This document shows positions 34,399 to 46,204 of a DNA stretch of 64,000 nucleotides, one piece after another. Within the stretch, counting starts at the first letter, position 1; each line of letters begins with the position of its first letter. The notes below the pieces were generated by a model. The model did not search any database. It saw only the letters and a program-made list of their open reading frames with translations, and was not told the DNA's origin. A program made the position numbers and the translations under genes. This DNA is from Amborella trichopoda (taxonomy: Eukaryota; Streptophyta; Magnoliopsida; Amborellales; Amborellaceae). The stretch is from NCBI RefSeq assembly GCF_000471905.2, contig NW_006499973.1:1024586-1088585 (forward strand), in the 5' to 3' direction.

Positions 34399-35935
34399 AG
34401 ACATACCCACAAGCTCAAGAGGAAATTGAAATTTTATTGATCGTTGTGTCAAATGAACTGAAAGTTCTTTACAATTTGGCTTTGCATGCTTATACAGAAT
34501 TGAGCTAAAACGTAGGTGTACGCTCAAACTTACTTAAAATTGAAGATAATTACAATTTAATTGAATTTAAAAAAATTCTAAAAATAGGTGCAAAAGGATT
34601 GTTTTTTCCCTGTCTAAGAGTGTGTGAAATCTCAAAACAATCGTTGCTGCTACCTGAGAACTTGCATGATCTTCCGTGGCTGACCAAAGGTGGTTCTGAT
34701 GTATGCAAAAGGATGCATACATCAAAAATGGGTGCAAAAGGATTGTTTTTCCCCTGTCTAAGAATGTGTGGAATCTCAGAACAGTCCTTGCTGCTACCCG
34801 AGAACTTGCATGATCTTTCGTGGCTGATCAAAGGTGGTTCTAATGTATGCTTGATCGAAAGATTATTGTTTTCTAGTAGGGCTCGGCATGGCTATCATTT
34901 TGATACCAACTTCGAGCCATGATCATGAGACTTGAATTTTGGATGTATCTTGAAAACTTCGGATCGATTGTGTGCTCGTTCCTTGATGTTTCTTGATGAC
35001 TTTTTCATTGAATCACGCTGAGCATGCCGTCATGATCACATTGCAACGAATGTAGGTCTATTTTGTGTTTTAATGGAGCTTTTGTCGTCTTGAGATTTTG
35101 GCCGAAATCTTGATATCCGGTGGTCGGAATTTACAGCAGCTTTGTTGCCTTCATGTGTGAAATCCAGTCGTTCATTGTAAGTGAGGTTCAAACAAGAGAT
35201 AGCCTCGGACCTCATGCACATAATGTAATTGGTTTGTGCTGATCGGGGATGCCTGCGTTGTGGTCTGGCAGCTCGAACGAGACGTGCTGCTATTTAATTT
35301 TCTACAACTTCTTTCATGGATCACTGATTTTCATTTAGTTTTTCTCTTTGCTTAGGCATCATCACGAGGTGTACCACATATCGAATTGTTCGTCTTGATG
35401 AGACAAACATTCTCACCAAATTTGGGAGTGATTCAACTTGGAACGAGTAAGATATAGGCCTTGAAAGTGACTGCATGTGACTGTAAAAACATCCACCTTT
35501 AATGGTGTTTTAATGGAGTGAGGCCACACGGGAATAGTGCGTGGCCTACCCTGTTTTGATATTTTACGCATAACATTGTCTTGAAGTGCCTGATTAAGCC
35601 AAAACGTGACTCATAGGGCTTTTCAATCGTGTCGGATCTAATGACGGTGGTCCCATAGCTGTTTGATATACCAAAAGTATGACTCTAGTTATAGGGTCTA
35701 TTTCAAGGTGGTAGAGGCCGATTTCACTGGAATTGTTTCTTTGTGTTCACTGCCTTAGACATGTCAGATAATAATGAAACTTGGCACGTGGCCTTTTAAA
35801 TTACTGGTGAAGGTCTTGACCAATTCTGAGGCCATTCTGAGACTTTTGGGAATTCCACTATTTTATGGGCTTTATTAACCCGCTTCCTACTTATTTCTAA
35901 TTAGGGACCAAGGTGCGGAAAAATATGTTGAAACA
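32643..35935 (-). repeat. 3' LTR of element D
   Basis: On the minus strand it starts TGTTTCAACATATTTTTCCG and ends GGCATCTAACCA. It contains a ~57-bp minisatellite (about 33430-34110), a GA/CT-rich tract (34110-34400) and a short duplicated block (TGCAAAAGGATTGTTTTTCC near 34591 and 34733). A TATA-like TGTATAAGCATG (minus, 34486-34497) corresponds to the TATA of E. Confidence 0.93.
33430..34110 (-). repeat. LTR minisatellite of hairpin units (D, 3' LTR)
   Basis: About a dozen units of 50-60 bp built on the pattern YYGRCGYTAGGCTTCRYCGA-TTGTGACAGAAGAGAGAGAAAAC. The first half of each unit is a near-palindrome around AGGCTT. The matching array in the 5' LTR is at 49950-50635. Confidence 0.8.
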
Positions 35936-35990
35936 GCTTGCCCCACCGAATGTTGTGCTTCAAGAGAAGCAAGAAGGATAATCATTTTGA
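35936..35990 (-). promoter_or_regulatory. Polypurine tract and decayed hairpin, element D
   Basis: GCTTGCCCCACC (minus: GGTGGGGCAAGC) directly follows the LTR. Next come CCGAATGTTGTGCTTCAAGA and then GAAGCAAGAAGG, clearly homologous to the C hairpin but with the second stem half lost. Confidence 0.7.
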
Positions 35991-36779
35991 AAGTTTCCTT
36001 CGGCTTTTACTTTTTTTCCTTCCTAGCCACAGTACCATGTGAACACATAAGAGATTCACGTAATGGTGTAACTAGGCTGCTCAAACGTAGGGATCCATTG
36101 CTTGCAGGTCCGTCCATGGAGACTTTAGAGGGTGAAGATACATTTTTGAGGGATCTTGTCGAAGTCCTCACCCTCATGCGGACTATTGGTGACTCTGATG
36201 CTGAGGATTTTGTACGGACCTCGTCAGTCAGAATCAGGTCCGTCTGGCAATTGAGTGTCATGTAGAAGGGCATTGTTCCCATTTGGTCTGGGTTCGTTTC
36301 TGTACTTGGGTAAGCACTGCTAGCTGCTACACTAGGTTTGCTTTTTGATAATCAGAGTACCACTGTAGGTCTCGTTTATCGAGTCCAGTCGGGGTGAAGT
36401 TTATTAGCCGATCCCGAAGGTCTGGTCATGCTGGCTAGGCGAGCTGACATCTCTAGTAGGTTCCACCCTTGCTTCGTCAGTTTATTGCCTCTGTAGTATT
36501 TGTTTCTAGAGTTTGTTTGTGACCTCATGGGAATAATGTTCTTCCTCATGAGACTTGTCTTGGCATTTTGGCGAGTCTTTTGCCTTTCGAGTCCTTTTGC
36601 AACTGGACTCAGGCTGTCGGAATATAGCTCACCGTATAGTGAGCACGGTTGAGACCCATTGGGGAATGAAGTATGGTGATGAGACACACTAGGCAGGTAA
36701 TGAAGGTGACGCGTCCACACTAGCAGATAGGTTAGGGAATGCATGCGTGAAAGTACACGTAAAGGCGTATGCACGTATG

Positions 36780-37720
36780 TGGGGGTGAGTTTAAGGTCAT
36801 GCCTCCGAGACCTATGCAAAGCAGTTTGTCATCATGCTGCTAGGACGTGCACTATGGTTTAGGGTCATCTATTTTGGACCGTGGTTATGTAGTTTAAAGT
36901 CATGCAACTAAGACCGTGTAGTTTAAGGTCCTGTAACTAGACCTCTACTACAGTTTAAGGTCATATAGTTCAGACCATGGTGCTGAGCCTTTTATCGTCA
37001 TGCGGCTAGGATGTAGACTATGGTTTAAGGTCATACAGTTGGACCATGGTTATGCATTTTAAAGTCATACAATTAGGACCGTATATTTTAAGGTCTTGCG
37101 ACTAGACCTTCGCTACAGTTTAAGGTCATATAGTTCGGACCAAAGCTGTGCAGTTTAGGGTCGTGCAGCACGGACCGGCTTTGGGTCGCCATGTAGGTAA
37201 AGCCCATGGCGAATAGGACCGTGGATGGCAATCCACCTCCCTGGTGATAAAATGGTTAAGACTATCCACAAACCGAGGGCTCAGATGAAAATGGTGACCT
37301 AATGAAGGATGGCCAATAGCAGGGACTTCACTAGGGCTTAGGGGGGAAAGCATACTCCTTGGGGTGAAAGATGAGACTCTATGGAGAATAAGTAACCCAA
37401 ATTCCTGGGGTTAAGATAGCTTAGTGTGAAACAGAGCCACTGGGGATTGAAGAGGTGAGAATGACCTAACTCCACTAAGGATAATGGGTTGTAGTATGGG
37501 TGTGACTTCTATTGGGATAAGAGATAGCTCCTGACTCCATTAGAGATGATGGGTCATAGTTTGGATGCAACGGCCTGGGTGCAACGTCATTGGGGATGAC
37601 AGGTCATGGCTTGGGTGCAACTGCCTGAGTGCAACTCCACTAAAAATGGCAGGCAACGGCTCGGGTAGTACTCCACTGGAGATAGTGGTAGGACACACAA
37701 GGATTCAGCCTGGAGTAGGT
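36780..37720. repeat. GTTTAAGGTCATATAGTTYGGACCATGG and ACTCCAYTRGGGATGATGGGTCA repeats
   Basis: Between 36780 and 37190 the words TTTAAGGTCATA, GGACCATGGT and TGCARCTAGGAC recur every 30-60 bp. From 37200 to 37720 a second motif (ACTCCACTGGGGATGA then CAGGTCATGG) recurs. E has both tracts at 60690-61310 plus 61510-61880, and at 61380-62050. No gene seen. Confidence 0.7.
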
Positions 37721-37789
37721 GACAACAGGCTACTTGAAATACAGTCGATGCCAGGTGTAGCGCTAATAGTTTCTTGTGAGTATTCAACT

Positions 37790-38230
37790 GGTGCTGAGTT
37801 TTAAAAGCATAACTAGCGTTGGTTTTTAAAAACTCAGTTGGAGCTATGAATGACACATGATATTGTTTGAACACAACCGGTGCTAAGTTAATCAACACTA
37901 GAGTCATTTGGAAACACACCCGGCACTAAGTCAATCGGCGTTAGAGTTGTTTGGAAACACACCTGGTGCCAAGTCAACTGGTGCTAGGGTCGTTTGGAAA
38001 CACACCTAGCGTTAAGTCAATCGGTGCTAGAATTGTTTGTAAACACACCCGACGCCAAGTCAACTAGTGCTAGGGTTGTTTGGAATCACACCCGATGCTA
38101 AGTCAACAACGTTGAGTGCTGAAAGACACAATCGGCGCTGGGCATAGATCGATGAGAATCAATCGGGCCTCGAGTCAAAGCCTGACTAGGCTCATTATCG
38201 CTTGGTTTCCCTTGGACGAGATTGGGATTC
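37790..38230. repeat. ~49-bp repeat TTTGGAAACACACCCGGCGCTAAGTCAA
   Basis: Units with TGTTTGGAAACACACC and a GGYGCTAAGTCAATCGGCG core recur from about 37800 to 38140. The same CGGCGCTAG/CGGCGTTGAG core returns at 38985-39290. It resembles the core of the LTR minisatellite of this element. Confidence 0.65.
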
Positions 38231-38263
38231 CTAGTTTGTGAAAGGCATTTGAGGGTAATATGG

Positions 38264-38274
38264 TCTATATAAGG
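38264..38274 (+). promoter_or_regulatory. TATA box of the antisense PMD gene (D)
   Basis: TCTATATAAGG lies 77 bp before the conserved context AACAATGAGGAGAG at 38341. Element E has TCTATAAAATGG at 62541 and AACAATGAAGAGAG at 62592. The two regions share the following GGTAAAAYCCC word. Conservation between these diverged copies supports a functional promoter directed against the retroelement. Confidence 0.6.
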
Positions 38275-38340
38275 CGGTAAAATCCCATTTTCTTCACTTT
38301 TCACCAAAGGTAAAAAACTTAAGCAAAAAGTTTCTTAACA

Positions 38341-38490
38341 ATGAGGAGAGGGTGCTCGGTTGAAGTTCCGACAAGCAGTGGGAATCCAGCAAAATTTTTG
38401 CAGGGAAGGCTTTCGGCAGACAGTGGAATTGGTGATGGAGGTTTTGTAGGGAAGGCCTTCAATGAGCAGACTTTGCCAAGAATTTGGTGA
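38341..38490 (+). other. Conserved leader ORF upstream of the antisense PMD gene (D)
   Basis: A 49-codon frame begins at the ATG that is conserved in E (start MRRGCSVEVP; E starts MKRAFKEREG). After the first codons the two diverge in frame. It could be a small upstream ORF, a first exon, or just the transcribed leader; I favour leader. Confidence 0.35.
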
Positions 38491-39317
38491 ATTTACAGGG
38501 AAAGGAGCGGGAGAGGAGAGTTCTTCGGGGAGTTTTTCGGTAAATAGAAGAGGTTCAGGCTGCATGTTTTTAGTAGAAGAGGCGGGAAGTAGAACAGTGA
38601 GCATTTTCGCTCATTTTGAGAGTTTTCTGAGGATTTTTAAGGGGTTTCCTGGTGGTTCTGGTAATGTCCAGGTTAAAAACATAGATAGGAAAGTTTTTCA
38701 GTAGAATTTCCGACCGTGTAGGAGATGCTCCAGCGGGAGACGAACAGCCACAGGAGGTGGACCATCGTGGAGGTGTACCGTTGCAAGAGATGAACTGTTG
38801 CAGCGAAGGTGTACGGTTACCTTGTTCCCGTGTCAGGTGGAGCAGTGAGACGTGACGATGGTTGGCATTCGCATGTGTGTCAGGCAGCGTTGAAGGACGT
38901 GGCGACGGTTGTCAGTTGGCACAACTGAGTATGAGGTGTCACAACTAGGATTCATGGCACGTGTGAGAGATTCGATCGCATTCGTCACTGGGTATTGGGA
39001 ATCTCAATCGATGCTGAGTGTTGATAGACTCAACCGGCGCTAGTCATTAGCACACAACCGGCATTGGGCATTGACGTGCTCAAACAGGGCTGAGTGTTGA
39101 CAGACTTCAACCGGTGCTTATTGTTGGCATGCAACCGGCACTGGGCAATGACACTCAACCGGCGTTGAGTGTTGACCGACTCAACCGGCGCTAGCTGTTA
39201 TCACGCAACCAGTGTTAAGTATTGGGAAACATAACCGGCGTTAGTTGTTGGCAAACTCAGCCGACGTTGATTTAGTGTCTTAGCAACTTTTGGGAGTAAA
39301 CGACTAAGCCCTTTAAA
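38491..39317 (+). repeat. Leader region with CGGCGCTAG minisatellite
   Basis: The 5' half is GA/GT-rich non-coding sequence. From about 38985 the motif ACTCAACCGGCGCTAGTYRTT-GGCACRCAACCGGCGYTGAGTRTTGAC repeats up to the PMD start. It lies between the antisense promoter and the main ATG, so an antisense transcript would carry it as leader or intron. Confidence 0.6.
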
Positions 39318-42300
39318 ATGGCTGGTTCTTCTTACCAAATTCTTGATGGGAAGAGGCTTTCAAGGGAGGGAGAAATCGGCGCCCATGGTTTTACAGACGA
39401 GGTTTTGCCAAGGGATGAGCCCATTTGGCTGAGCCCACTTGAAGTACATAAGGGAAATGACGACAACATCAGTATTGAAGAAGGGATGACACTTCTTCAC
39501 TGTTTTCATCAGAACATAGCATCCAGGGAGAACTTGCCTACCTTAGGGAAACAGATGGTACAGGCAAAGGGACTACTAGTGTGGTCTGCAAACGGCCTCC
39601 AAATTCAAGGGGAGCACCAATACTTGAAGGGATACACTTCTTGGATTGCCAAGGTATTGGCATTGTACAGAAGCACTCTTGAAAGTGCTTCACTATTAGC
39701 AGCGGTTCAAAAATCGGGCAACTACTCTGACCGTTGCTCCAACACAGTAAAGATATTGCAGGAGAAATGGAGCCATGTTAATAATACCCGGCTTCTTGAG
39801 CATGGGGAAGCAGGAATCGCTTTACTAGATCTTCATTTTATTGGGGGCCTCTCGATGATTGGGGCTATGTATGACGCGTTCATGCCGCCGAATTCTGTCA
39901 TCTTCGGTAATGCTAACTTAGGGGATGAAGAGCCGCCTATTAGTCCTCAAAACATCTTCATGGCCTACCAGTCAATCTCTGCCTGATCTAGCAATGGCAG
40001 AGTCAACTTCACGAAATGGGTGAAATTCTTTTGTAGGGATTATCTTGAAAGTGGTCAGGGTACTCGGAAAGGGAAAGGGAAGGCAGTTGTAAAGGAGAGA
40101 CCTCCTGCACATCAACTTGAGACCGTCGATGACAGTGTCTTCTTTGCGGCGTATTTGGCCTTATTTTTGTACAAATTCATGCTCCCTGGCTGGGGGGATG
40201 GCATTCGTTCAGGTGTAATATATGTGGCATGCGACATGGCCAGAGGGCGTGAGTATGCCCTTGCTCAGTCAGCCTTGTGCAACATATACCTTAGCTTGAG
40301 GGCCATCTCTAGTGGATAGGCCAACAAGGTCGAGGAGGGAGGGAATGGCATTGTAAGAGGAGAGGTTTTTCCCGAGGATTTTAAAACTCCATTCCCTGTG
40401 CATTACGTGTACGGGTGGCTAGGGGCCTATTTCTCTGACACCTGCATCAAGCAGCAGTCATCAAGCATCAGTGCTCGGGAGATAAACTGTGGCCCTTCTT
40501 GATGAGGATTGCCAACCAAAGGGTGATCTTCCATTCCCCAGGGGAGGCTCAAGGTCTATTTGGGAATGATTTTTTCAACATGAGGCGGGTCCCCTTGCCG
40601 GTCGGGAGCTTCACGGACACTGCTTTTATTGATGAGTTGGGGAAGGAGTTAGACGATGCTCCAACAACCATTAAGGAACTCATGTTCATTTTGAGCATCC
40701 GAGGGGGAGTTCTACCTTATTAGACTCCGCACAGTGCCAGGTTAGGGGGGTATTTCCCTCACCGCTTCGCTCGTCAGCACGGGCTCGATCAAGACTGCCC
40801 CTTCTTGGTGTTTTTCGAAAAGCGCCAGAGTAAAGTGAACAAGGGGAAGACGAAAGAGTTCAGAACTTTCCGAGAGTGCTTGCTGCCTGAGCACATACGG
40901 ACCGCTTGGTCTATGTGTATAGAGATAACGGAAACCAGCAAATATGTATTACCTCACTTCAACAGGAGGGTCTGAATGACCAAGGCTTATGTGAATTGGT
41001 GAAGAATCACCAGTAAGGGATATTGAGATAAAGATCACCCATGGAAAGGGGTGAATGGTAACTGGTACCAGGATACCAGGCAAAGGAGACTGGCAGATGC
41101 TTCTGTTTCTGGTGCAGTATATGTCTTAGATTATCCCTTTAACTGGCAAACTTTAAGGCTTCCATACGAGATAGCAGCTGATGAGGCCTTGTCAGAATTT
41201 CTTACAAAGAAGACAGGATTGGGTGTGTCTTCGACAATCTTAGTTCCATCTTCGAGTGGGATGAGGAGCGACAAGTCCCTGAATATGAGAAGCGTCCTCC
41301 ACATTGAACGCCCTCCATGGGAGCGGTCCCCACAGTAAATTGACTGGAGGACCTTCTCAGGGAGGTGGATCTAAAGCGGCAGCTTCTACTCCGGCAAGGG
41401 GAAGAAAAGAAAGCCCTAAACCACTATCGATACCCGTGCACTGCCTTCACTTAGTGGGTGTACTTGGAGGCGCAAGAGTGACAAGCTTCCTATGATGTCA
41501 GAATCAAGAGGTAGCTCTTCCTCTTCTAATTTTTAGGAACTACTTCAGTATCACCCTCTGCGCTCTTTGGACCACCTTTCGCTTGTCCTGAATTGTTTTC
41601 TTTTTCTTCTGAAACATAGGCAGAGGACTCCGACTACTCTGAGCCCATTGTTATTGCTTCTGATCGAGAGGTGACTCTTGATCTTAGGAAGACAACCTTG
41701 ATTCCAGGGGTAATTCCTGAGTCAGAGGCGGCTCGGATGGAGACTGATGAAGATGAAAGCCCTGAAGCAACTGCTCCAGATAAGGGCTTCGATGTTGATG
41801 TGGCCCCCATGCATCAACAGCGTAGTGCCCCGACCATGGCAGGGAGTATGACTCAAGGAGAAGAGCCTGAAGTTGATGACGTGCCTGAGCACCAAGAGGT
41901 TGCTGCCCCCATGGGCATAGGTCGTGAAGATGAAGGATTTGAACTCTTCGTGGCCAAGGTTCTTGCTGTTGAAGGTGCAAGCCAAATGGAAGAAGCCACG
42001 AATAGAGATGAATTGGCTAGCTGAGGCTAAGGAGAAGAGGCAGGTCCTGAACATGCTAATGCTGAGGCGACAGTCCAAGAGGATGAAGAGTAATTAGAGG
42101 TCCCCATAAGAGAAATGTAATGTAGTGAGACTGACATTGAAGAACCTAGGCAGGTTGAGGCTGGGGCTGCCTATGAGTGGGAGGAGCAGGAAGCTCTAAG
42201 CTTTGTCCTTGTTTTAGAGAAGCCAATGGCTCAGATGGCTATCACTTCAACAAGCCCTGTTCTTGAGGTCGAGGTTTCTTCAGCTGTAGTAATCCCAGTA

Positions 42301-42930
42301 GCACCATCTAGGCCCATCTTTAGCGAGGTTTCTAACATGATTACATGCATGCTTCGAGCAAGCCTTTAGGGTTTGAGGGAGTTTCCTTTCAATGAGCTAG
42401 GCGAAGCTTTGGCAAGACGGAGGGAGTTCGCTGCGGCTACTGCAGTTGGGAGCGAACCAAAAAAGCTTTCCCATTTTGATGCAACTCTAAACGAGTTGGA
42501 GAGCTGGCGGTTGGGAGTGCTACATCATGAGGAAGAAACTGGCAAGCTAGCCTCTTTGGAGGAGTCGATCTTGCGTCGTCACGAGAAGATAGATGCTTGC
42601 ATAGAGAAGAAGACCACGATAACCGGCCGTCAACAGGATCTCAAGAGGGAGGCGTAAGGAAGCTTCAAGAGAATGGTCGAGATTAGAGAAGAGATGCAAT
42701 TACTGAGGCACGAATTTGCGGGCCTTTAGACAGAGATGGTTCAGAGGATGGCCATGGAGGCTTCTTTGGTTGAAGATTTATTCGAGCTCAATGCCACAAT
42801 TGAGTCGGAAACTATAACGATGGTAGAGGAGACTCAAACAGTGGCAAAACTGAAGGAGTGTGTCCAGGGCTCCGAGACCTCTCCTGAAGCATGTAGCACA
42901 GAGATCAATAAGATGATTGATCATTTCTGA
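39318..42930 (+). pseudogene. Plant mobile domain (PMD) protein with coiled-coil tail, antisense in element D
   Basis: The PMD (aminotransferase-like) family includes plant proteins and transposon-carried versions. Visible family words include DEPIWLSP, NYSDRCSNTVKIL, GEAGIALLDLHFIGGLSMIG with YDAFMPP, FFAAYLALFLYKFMLPG, RSGVIYVACDMARGREYALA and PHRFARQHGLDQDCP. The order and spacing suit a full-length domain of about 550 residues. An acidic linker (41671-42024) and a coiled coil (42373-42930) follow. The start ATG at 39318 was taken because homology begins there. The gene is broken by TGA at 39984, TAG at 40317, a frameshift near 40490, TAG at 40721 and further stops in the tail. A GT-AG intron is likely at 41511-41619. 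Function in the element is unknown. The family call is confident; that it was ever expressed is inference. Confidence 0.85.
41511..41619 (+). other. Probable intron of the antisense PMD gene
   Basis: AAGAG|GTAGCT at 41511 and a T-rich stretch (TTGTTTTCTTTTTCTTCTGA) before ACATAG at 41619. The acidic linker frame is open after the acceptor. The intron reads in the antisense direction only, so it would not be removed from the retroelement's own RNA. Confidence 0.45.
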
Positions 42931-42976
42931 ACATGTCATTTCCTTTTGCTAGTACTTGTAAAAGTTTTAACTGATG

Positions 42977-42982
42977 AATAAA
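42977..42982 (+). terminator. Poly(A) signal of the antisense PMD gene
   Basis: AATAAA lies 47 bp after the final TGA (42928-42930) and is followed by T-rich sequence (CTCTCTTTTGACTTTGCTGT). Together with the TATA box it completes a transcription unit on the plus strand. Confidence 0.5.
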
Positions 42983-43093
42983 GTGCTCCTCTCTTTTGAC
43001 TTTGCTGTATGATTTCATTCTCTTCTTACTTTTGCTGCACCTCATGTGATTTCTTTTTTGAATGCCTCTTGACACTTTTATTGCCTCAAGAGG

Positions 43094-43870
43094 CTAATAC
43101 CCTAGTCCTTGTTTAGCCCCATGGTGGGCTGCCGTGGCTTGGATAGCTTCGAAATGCGAAGTCGTTGCTTTTTCTCCTCTTAATGTTTGATTTTCCAGGG
43201 GCTCATAGCTCATTTTCCTCATGATTTGGTGAGCCTGTTTGCTATAGATAGTCAAGTTAGGAGGGGCTTTGGCCTCCTTTAGTGTCACATTTACTTCAAG
43301 CTGATCATAGCTTTTAGTCTCCGGCACAAACTCCTTCAGATGATTTATAGCGATACTCATGACCTCCAACTGACTCTGAAGACTGCGAACTTCGGCTCTT
43401 AAGTTTTCTAGGGGATCTTGCCCTTGAGGGGAAGAAAGTTGCTCTTCATCAAAATTCTCTACTCCTAAGAGGTCGGGGAAAGTAAAAATTTGAGTTGGTC
43501 ACCAGTCCGAGGAGCATCCTCTATCCTTAAAGCAATCGAATTTTGAAAAATATTTCACAACAGTTGTCATGCCGCTTCGGCTTTCAAGAGCGTAATGGGG
43601 ATATGCAATCTGCTGATCTATCGTATAGGTGATACTTGGGGCTGGGAATTCTATCCTCATGGCTTGCTCAATCTCAAGAATGACCACTGGTCAATCTTCC
43701 TGCCAAGGGGGCTCAAAAATGGGGACAAAATGGAAGATTCCTTTTCAAGCAAAGAAGGAGTTTCTTGAGGGATGATGGTTGGGATGTTACAATGAAGGGT
43801 GGTTAGGGGTAAAATTCTGCCCTGCCTTTCTTCCTCTTTGAACAAGTTCACCGATGTTCTCCCAACATCT
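43094..43870 (-). pseudogene. Decayed tail after the protease, element D
   Basis: Three short minus frames (43657-43851, 43499-43687, 43094-43369) look like one reading interrupted by stops and shifts. A normal Gypsy element would here lead into reverse transcriptase, but I find none of its landmark motifs before the convergent PMD gene ends at 42930. The loss or replacement of pol therefore begins about here. Confidence 0.4.
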
Positions 43871-43999
43871 TCAACATATTAATGAGACAAAGACTTTGTC
43901 TTGATTGTAGACTTGCGACCTCCATTGCTTGGCTTCTAGGGTGATGCTAGATCTGTGAAGTAATATTTAACATCATTATAGTGAGTTTTGGCCATAGGG

Positions 44000-44602
44000 A
44001 ATGATCTTTTGTCAGCATAGATTGTATGTTGTCTACTGTCTAGGCTATACTTGAAACATTAGGGTAATGTCGATGGAACCACCCTCTGGTGATGGAGCCA
44101 TGGTCGACCGAGGAGAATATTGTAGGAAGTGTCGGTTTCTATTACATGAAACTGAGCATAATAGTTCAGCTCACCGATCTTAAAATGAAGGCGTACTGTG
44201 CCAGTTGGCTTCTCTCCTAATTGGTTGAGCCCTTATCTGTGACGTGGGCGGGGTAAGTTCTTCGGACCCCAACTCTAATCGAGTGAGGATCCTCCTTAGA
44301 ATAAGGTTGGCTGCTGATCCTCCATCTAACATAATTCGATTGATGCGGCGTGCATGTAATTAGTCAGTAACGAAGAGATAACGATTATAAAACTTTTCCC
44401 CTAGCTGTAGATCGTCCTCTGAAAAGGTGATTGGCACACATCCTTGTAGAATCATCGGCTCTATCTCAATGGGTTCTACTTCGATTTTGTACACTTTTGG
44501 GTTAGAGAGAGCTTGAACCAAATCCATCAGGTAATCTTTTGAGAGCATGAGGGTGTCGTAGGCACTGAGACGAGCGAGGAGTTTCTGTAGATGCCCTATC
44601 AC
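44000..44602 (-). pseudogene. Retroviral-type aspartic protease, element D
   Basis: Upstream: SAYDTLMLSKDYLMDLVQAL, then ITFSEDDLQLGEKFYNRYLFVTD. After one in-frame TAA (44357-44359) the catalytic region follows: RINRIMLDGGSAANLILRR, with the active Asp codon at 44324-44326. The C-terminal FHVIETDTSYNILLGRPWLH lies near 44100-44160. This is the typical Gypsy Pro domain that cuts the Gag-Pol polyprotein. The catalytic DGGSA is intact, but the stop just before it would prevent expression. Confidence 0.85.
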
Positions 44603-44608
44603 ATCATA

Positions 44609-44926
44609 TTACACCTTTTCTTGATCAAGGCCTTGTGTTCCTGGTCCTGCTATTGATTTCGGTGGTATGTTGGGTTGAGGAGCAGGTTTGGGTAGAAAGG
44701 GTTTATTTTGGCCTTCTGGCTGACTTGATTGCATAACTGACTTGGTTTGAGTAATGAAAGTTTGAAGTTTTGAATGAGACTGAGTGGATGGGATCAAAGG
44801 GGTCCCAGGGAATTGGAGAATAGGTAGATTGTTTGAAGTAATGGGATTTGGAAGGAGCACAGGGAGCTGTAAGATAGGCAGACTAGTCTTTGGATTAGTG
44901 GGCAGCGGCGAATAGGGGAACTTCAA
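44609..44926 (-). pseudogene. Proline-rich linker between gag and protease, element D
   Basis: An open minus frame of 105 codons rich in Pro, Leu, Gln and Ser (LPTNPKTSLPILQLPVLLPN). No domain recognised; linkers of this kind usually separate the gag knuckle from the protease. Confidence 0.45.
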
Positions 44927-46204
44927 GGTGTCTAACTTCTATGGTGGAGTCTGCAACGTCTTCCATGATCTGGAATTTATCTGCTCTGTGGTGGGTATTT
45001 CTCCTGAAATTTGTACCATGTGGCAAGATCCTTGAGAATAGGAGCGTTGCCGATTTGATTCTCTTAGCATCTGCTCAATGTCAGGCTCATGTGGCCACAT
45101 GGGTTTCTTTGGCTTCGACTTCTTGTCCTTCTTTCAAGAAGGTTTCTCTGCTTTGACTTTAGCTGCTAAAGCATCAACAACTATTTGGAATCCTGTTGCC
45201 TGTGCCGGGGTCTTTCTCAATCATTTTGACTGCATCCTGCTTATATTGATTCCTTTGAATACTCGTTCGAGAGCCTAGAAGTCTGAGCATATCAAGGTTG
45301 TACCTACAAGAGATGTAGAAGAGGGAGAATGAGAAGCAAGAGAAGAAGAAGGAGAAGTTTTAGAAGGTGGGGGACTTTTAAGGTCGTTCCCCCCATCAGA
45401 CCAGTCTGAGTAGCTTTTAGGTCATCACCAGAGTTCGACAGGTGTAGGGGGTCTTTTAGGTCTTTCCCTTGCTTAGACCGTTGAGGAGTTCTTTTTACGT
45501 CGTCACCCTCATTGGACGTATGTTGAGTGGGAGATGGCACGTGAACGTCTTCTTAACAGGATGAAGGAAGAAGGATTGTGTCAGGGATGTAGTCAACTAA
45601 AGTTTGCAGTGGAGGAAGAGGTCTGAGAAATTCCTGCTCGACTGTGGGTTGAGCGGTCTTGTTTCTTCGGCGAGCAGCCATTGGTTCCCGTATCCTTCTG
45701 GTTTTTTGAGGTGATGTTTGATTCATCTAGCTGGGCTGGTGAACAGCTCTAGCTTGGTGAACTGCTTCTCGCCTTAAGGACTTGATTCTGCTTTGGTCGT
45801 GGTAGACTATACATGGCTTGGAAGTCGAGGATTCAGTGGAGTTTGAGTCATTGATAGGAAGGTCCTGCTTTGGGAGATCTTCTTGCCCCGATTGCGAAGT
45901 GACTTGGGGATCACTTACGAGGAAGTTGTAAAACTCTTGACACTCCCACATTTTCTTTGCTAATATATCAAGGAAACTCGTGCATTCTGACAGGAAATGG
46001 TCTCTGACAGGAAATGGCCTCTTATCTGATGGTACGAGCACCAATAATCTTCAGTCCCCTTGGTAAGACGATGAGATTGTCTTGCCTACTTCAGCGTGAT
46101 TTTGCCTTCCTGAAGCATTATAATGAAGAAGGTGTCAAGGATACTCGGCATTTCATCTTCCTCTTGGATAGTTACGGCATGGGAGGCCTCGGATGTTGTG
46201 AAGG
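44927..46204 (-). pseudogene. Gag-protease interval, element D
   Basis: A broken minus frame at 45727-46044 (for example KRPFPVRDHFLSECTSFLDI) is acidic in its middle and basic at its end. A second at 45304-45540 contains imperfect repeats of KGPL/KDPLHLSNSGDD type. Both are probably parts of the gag C-terminal extension. No known domain. Confidence 0.4.

Noticed and set aside
35987..36819. Short frames after the D 3' LTR
   Set aside because: Not conserved as frames in E; spacer repeats account for the sequence.
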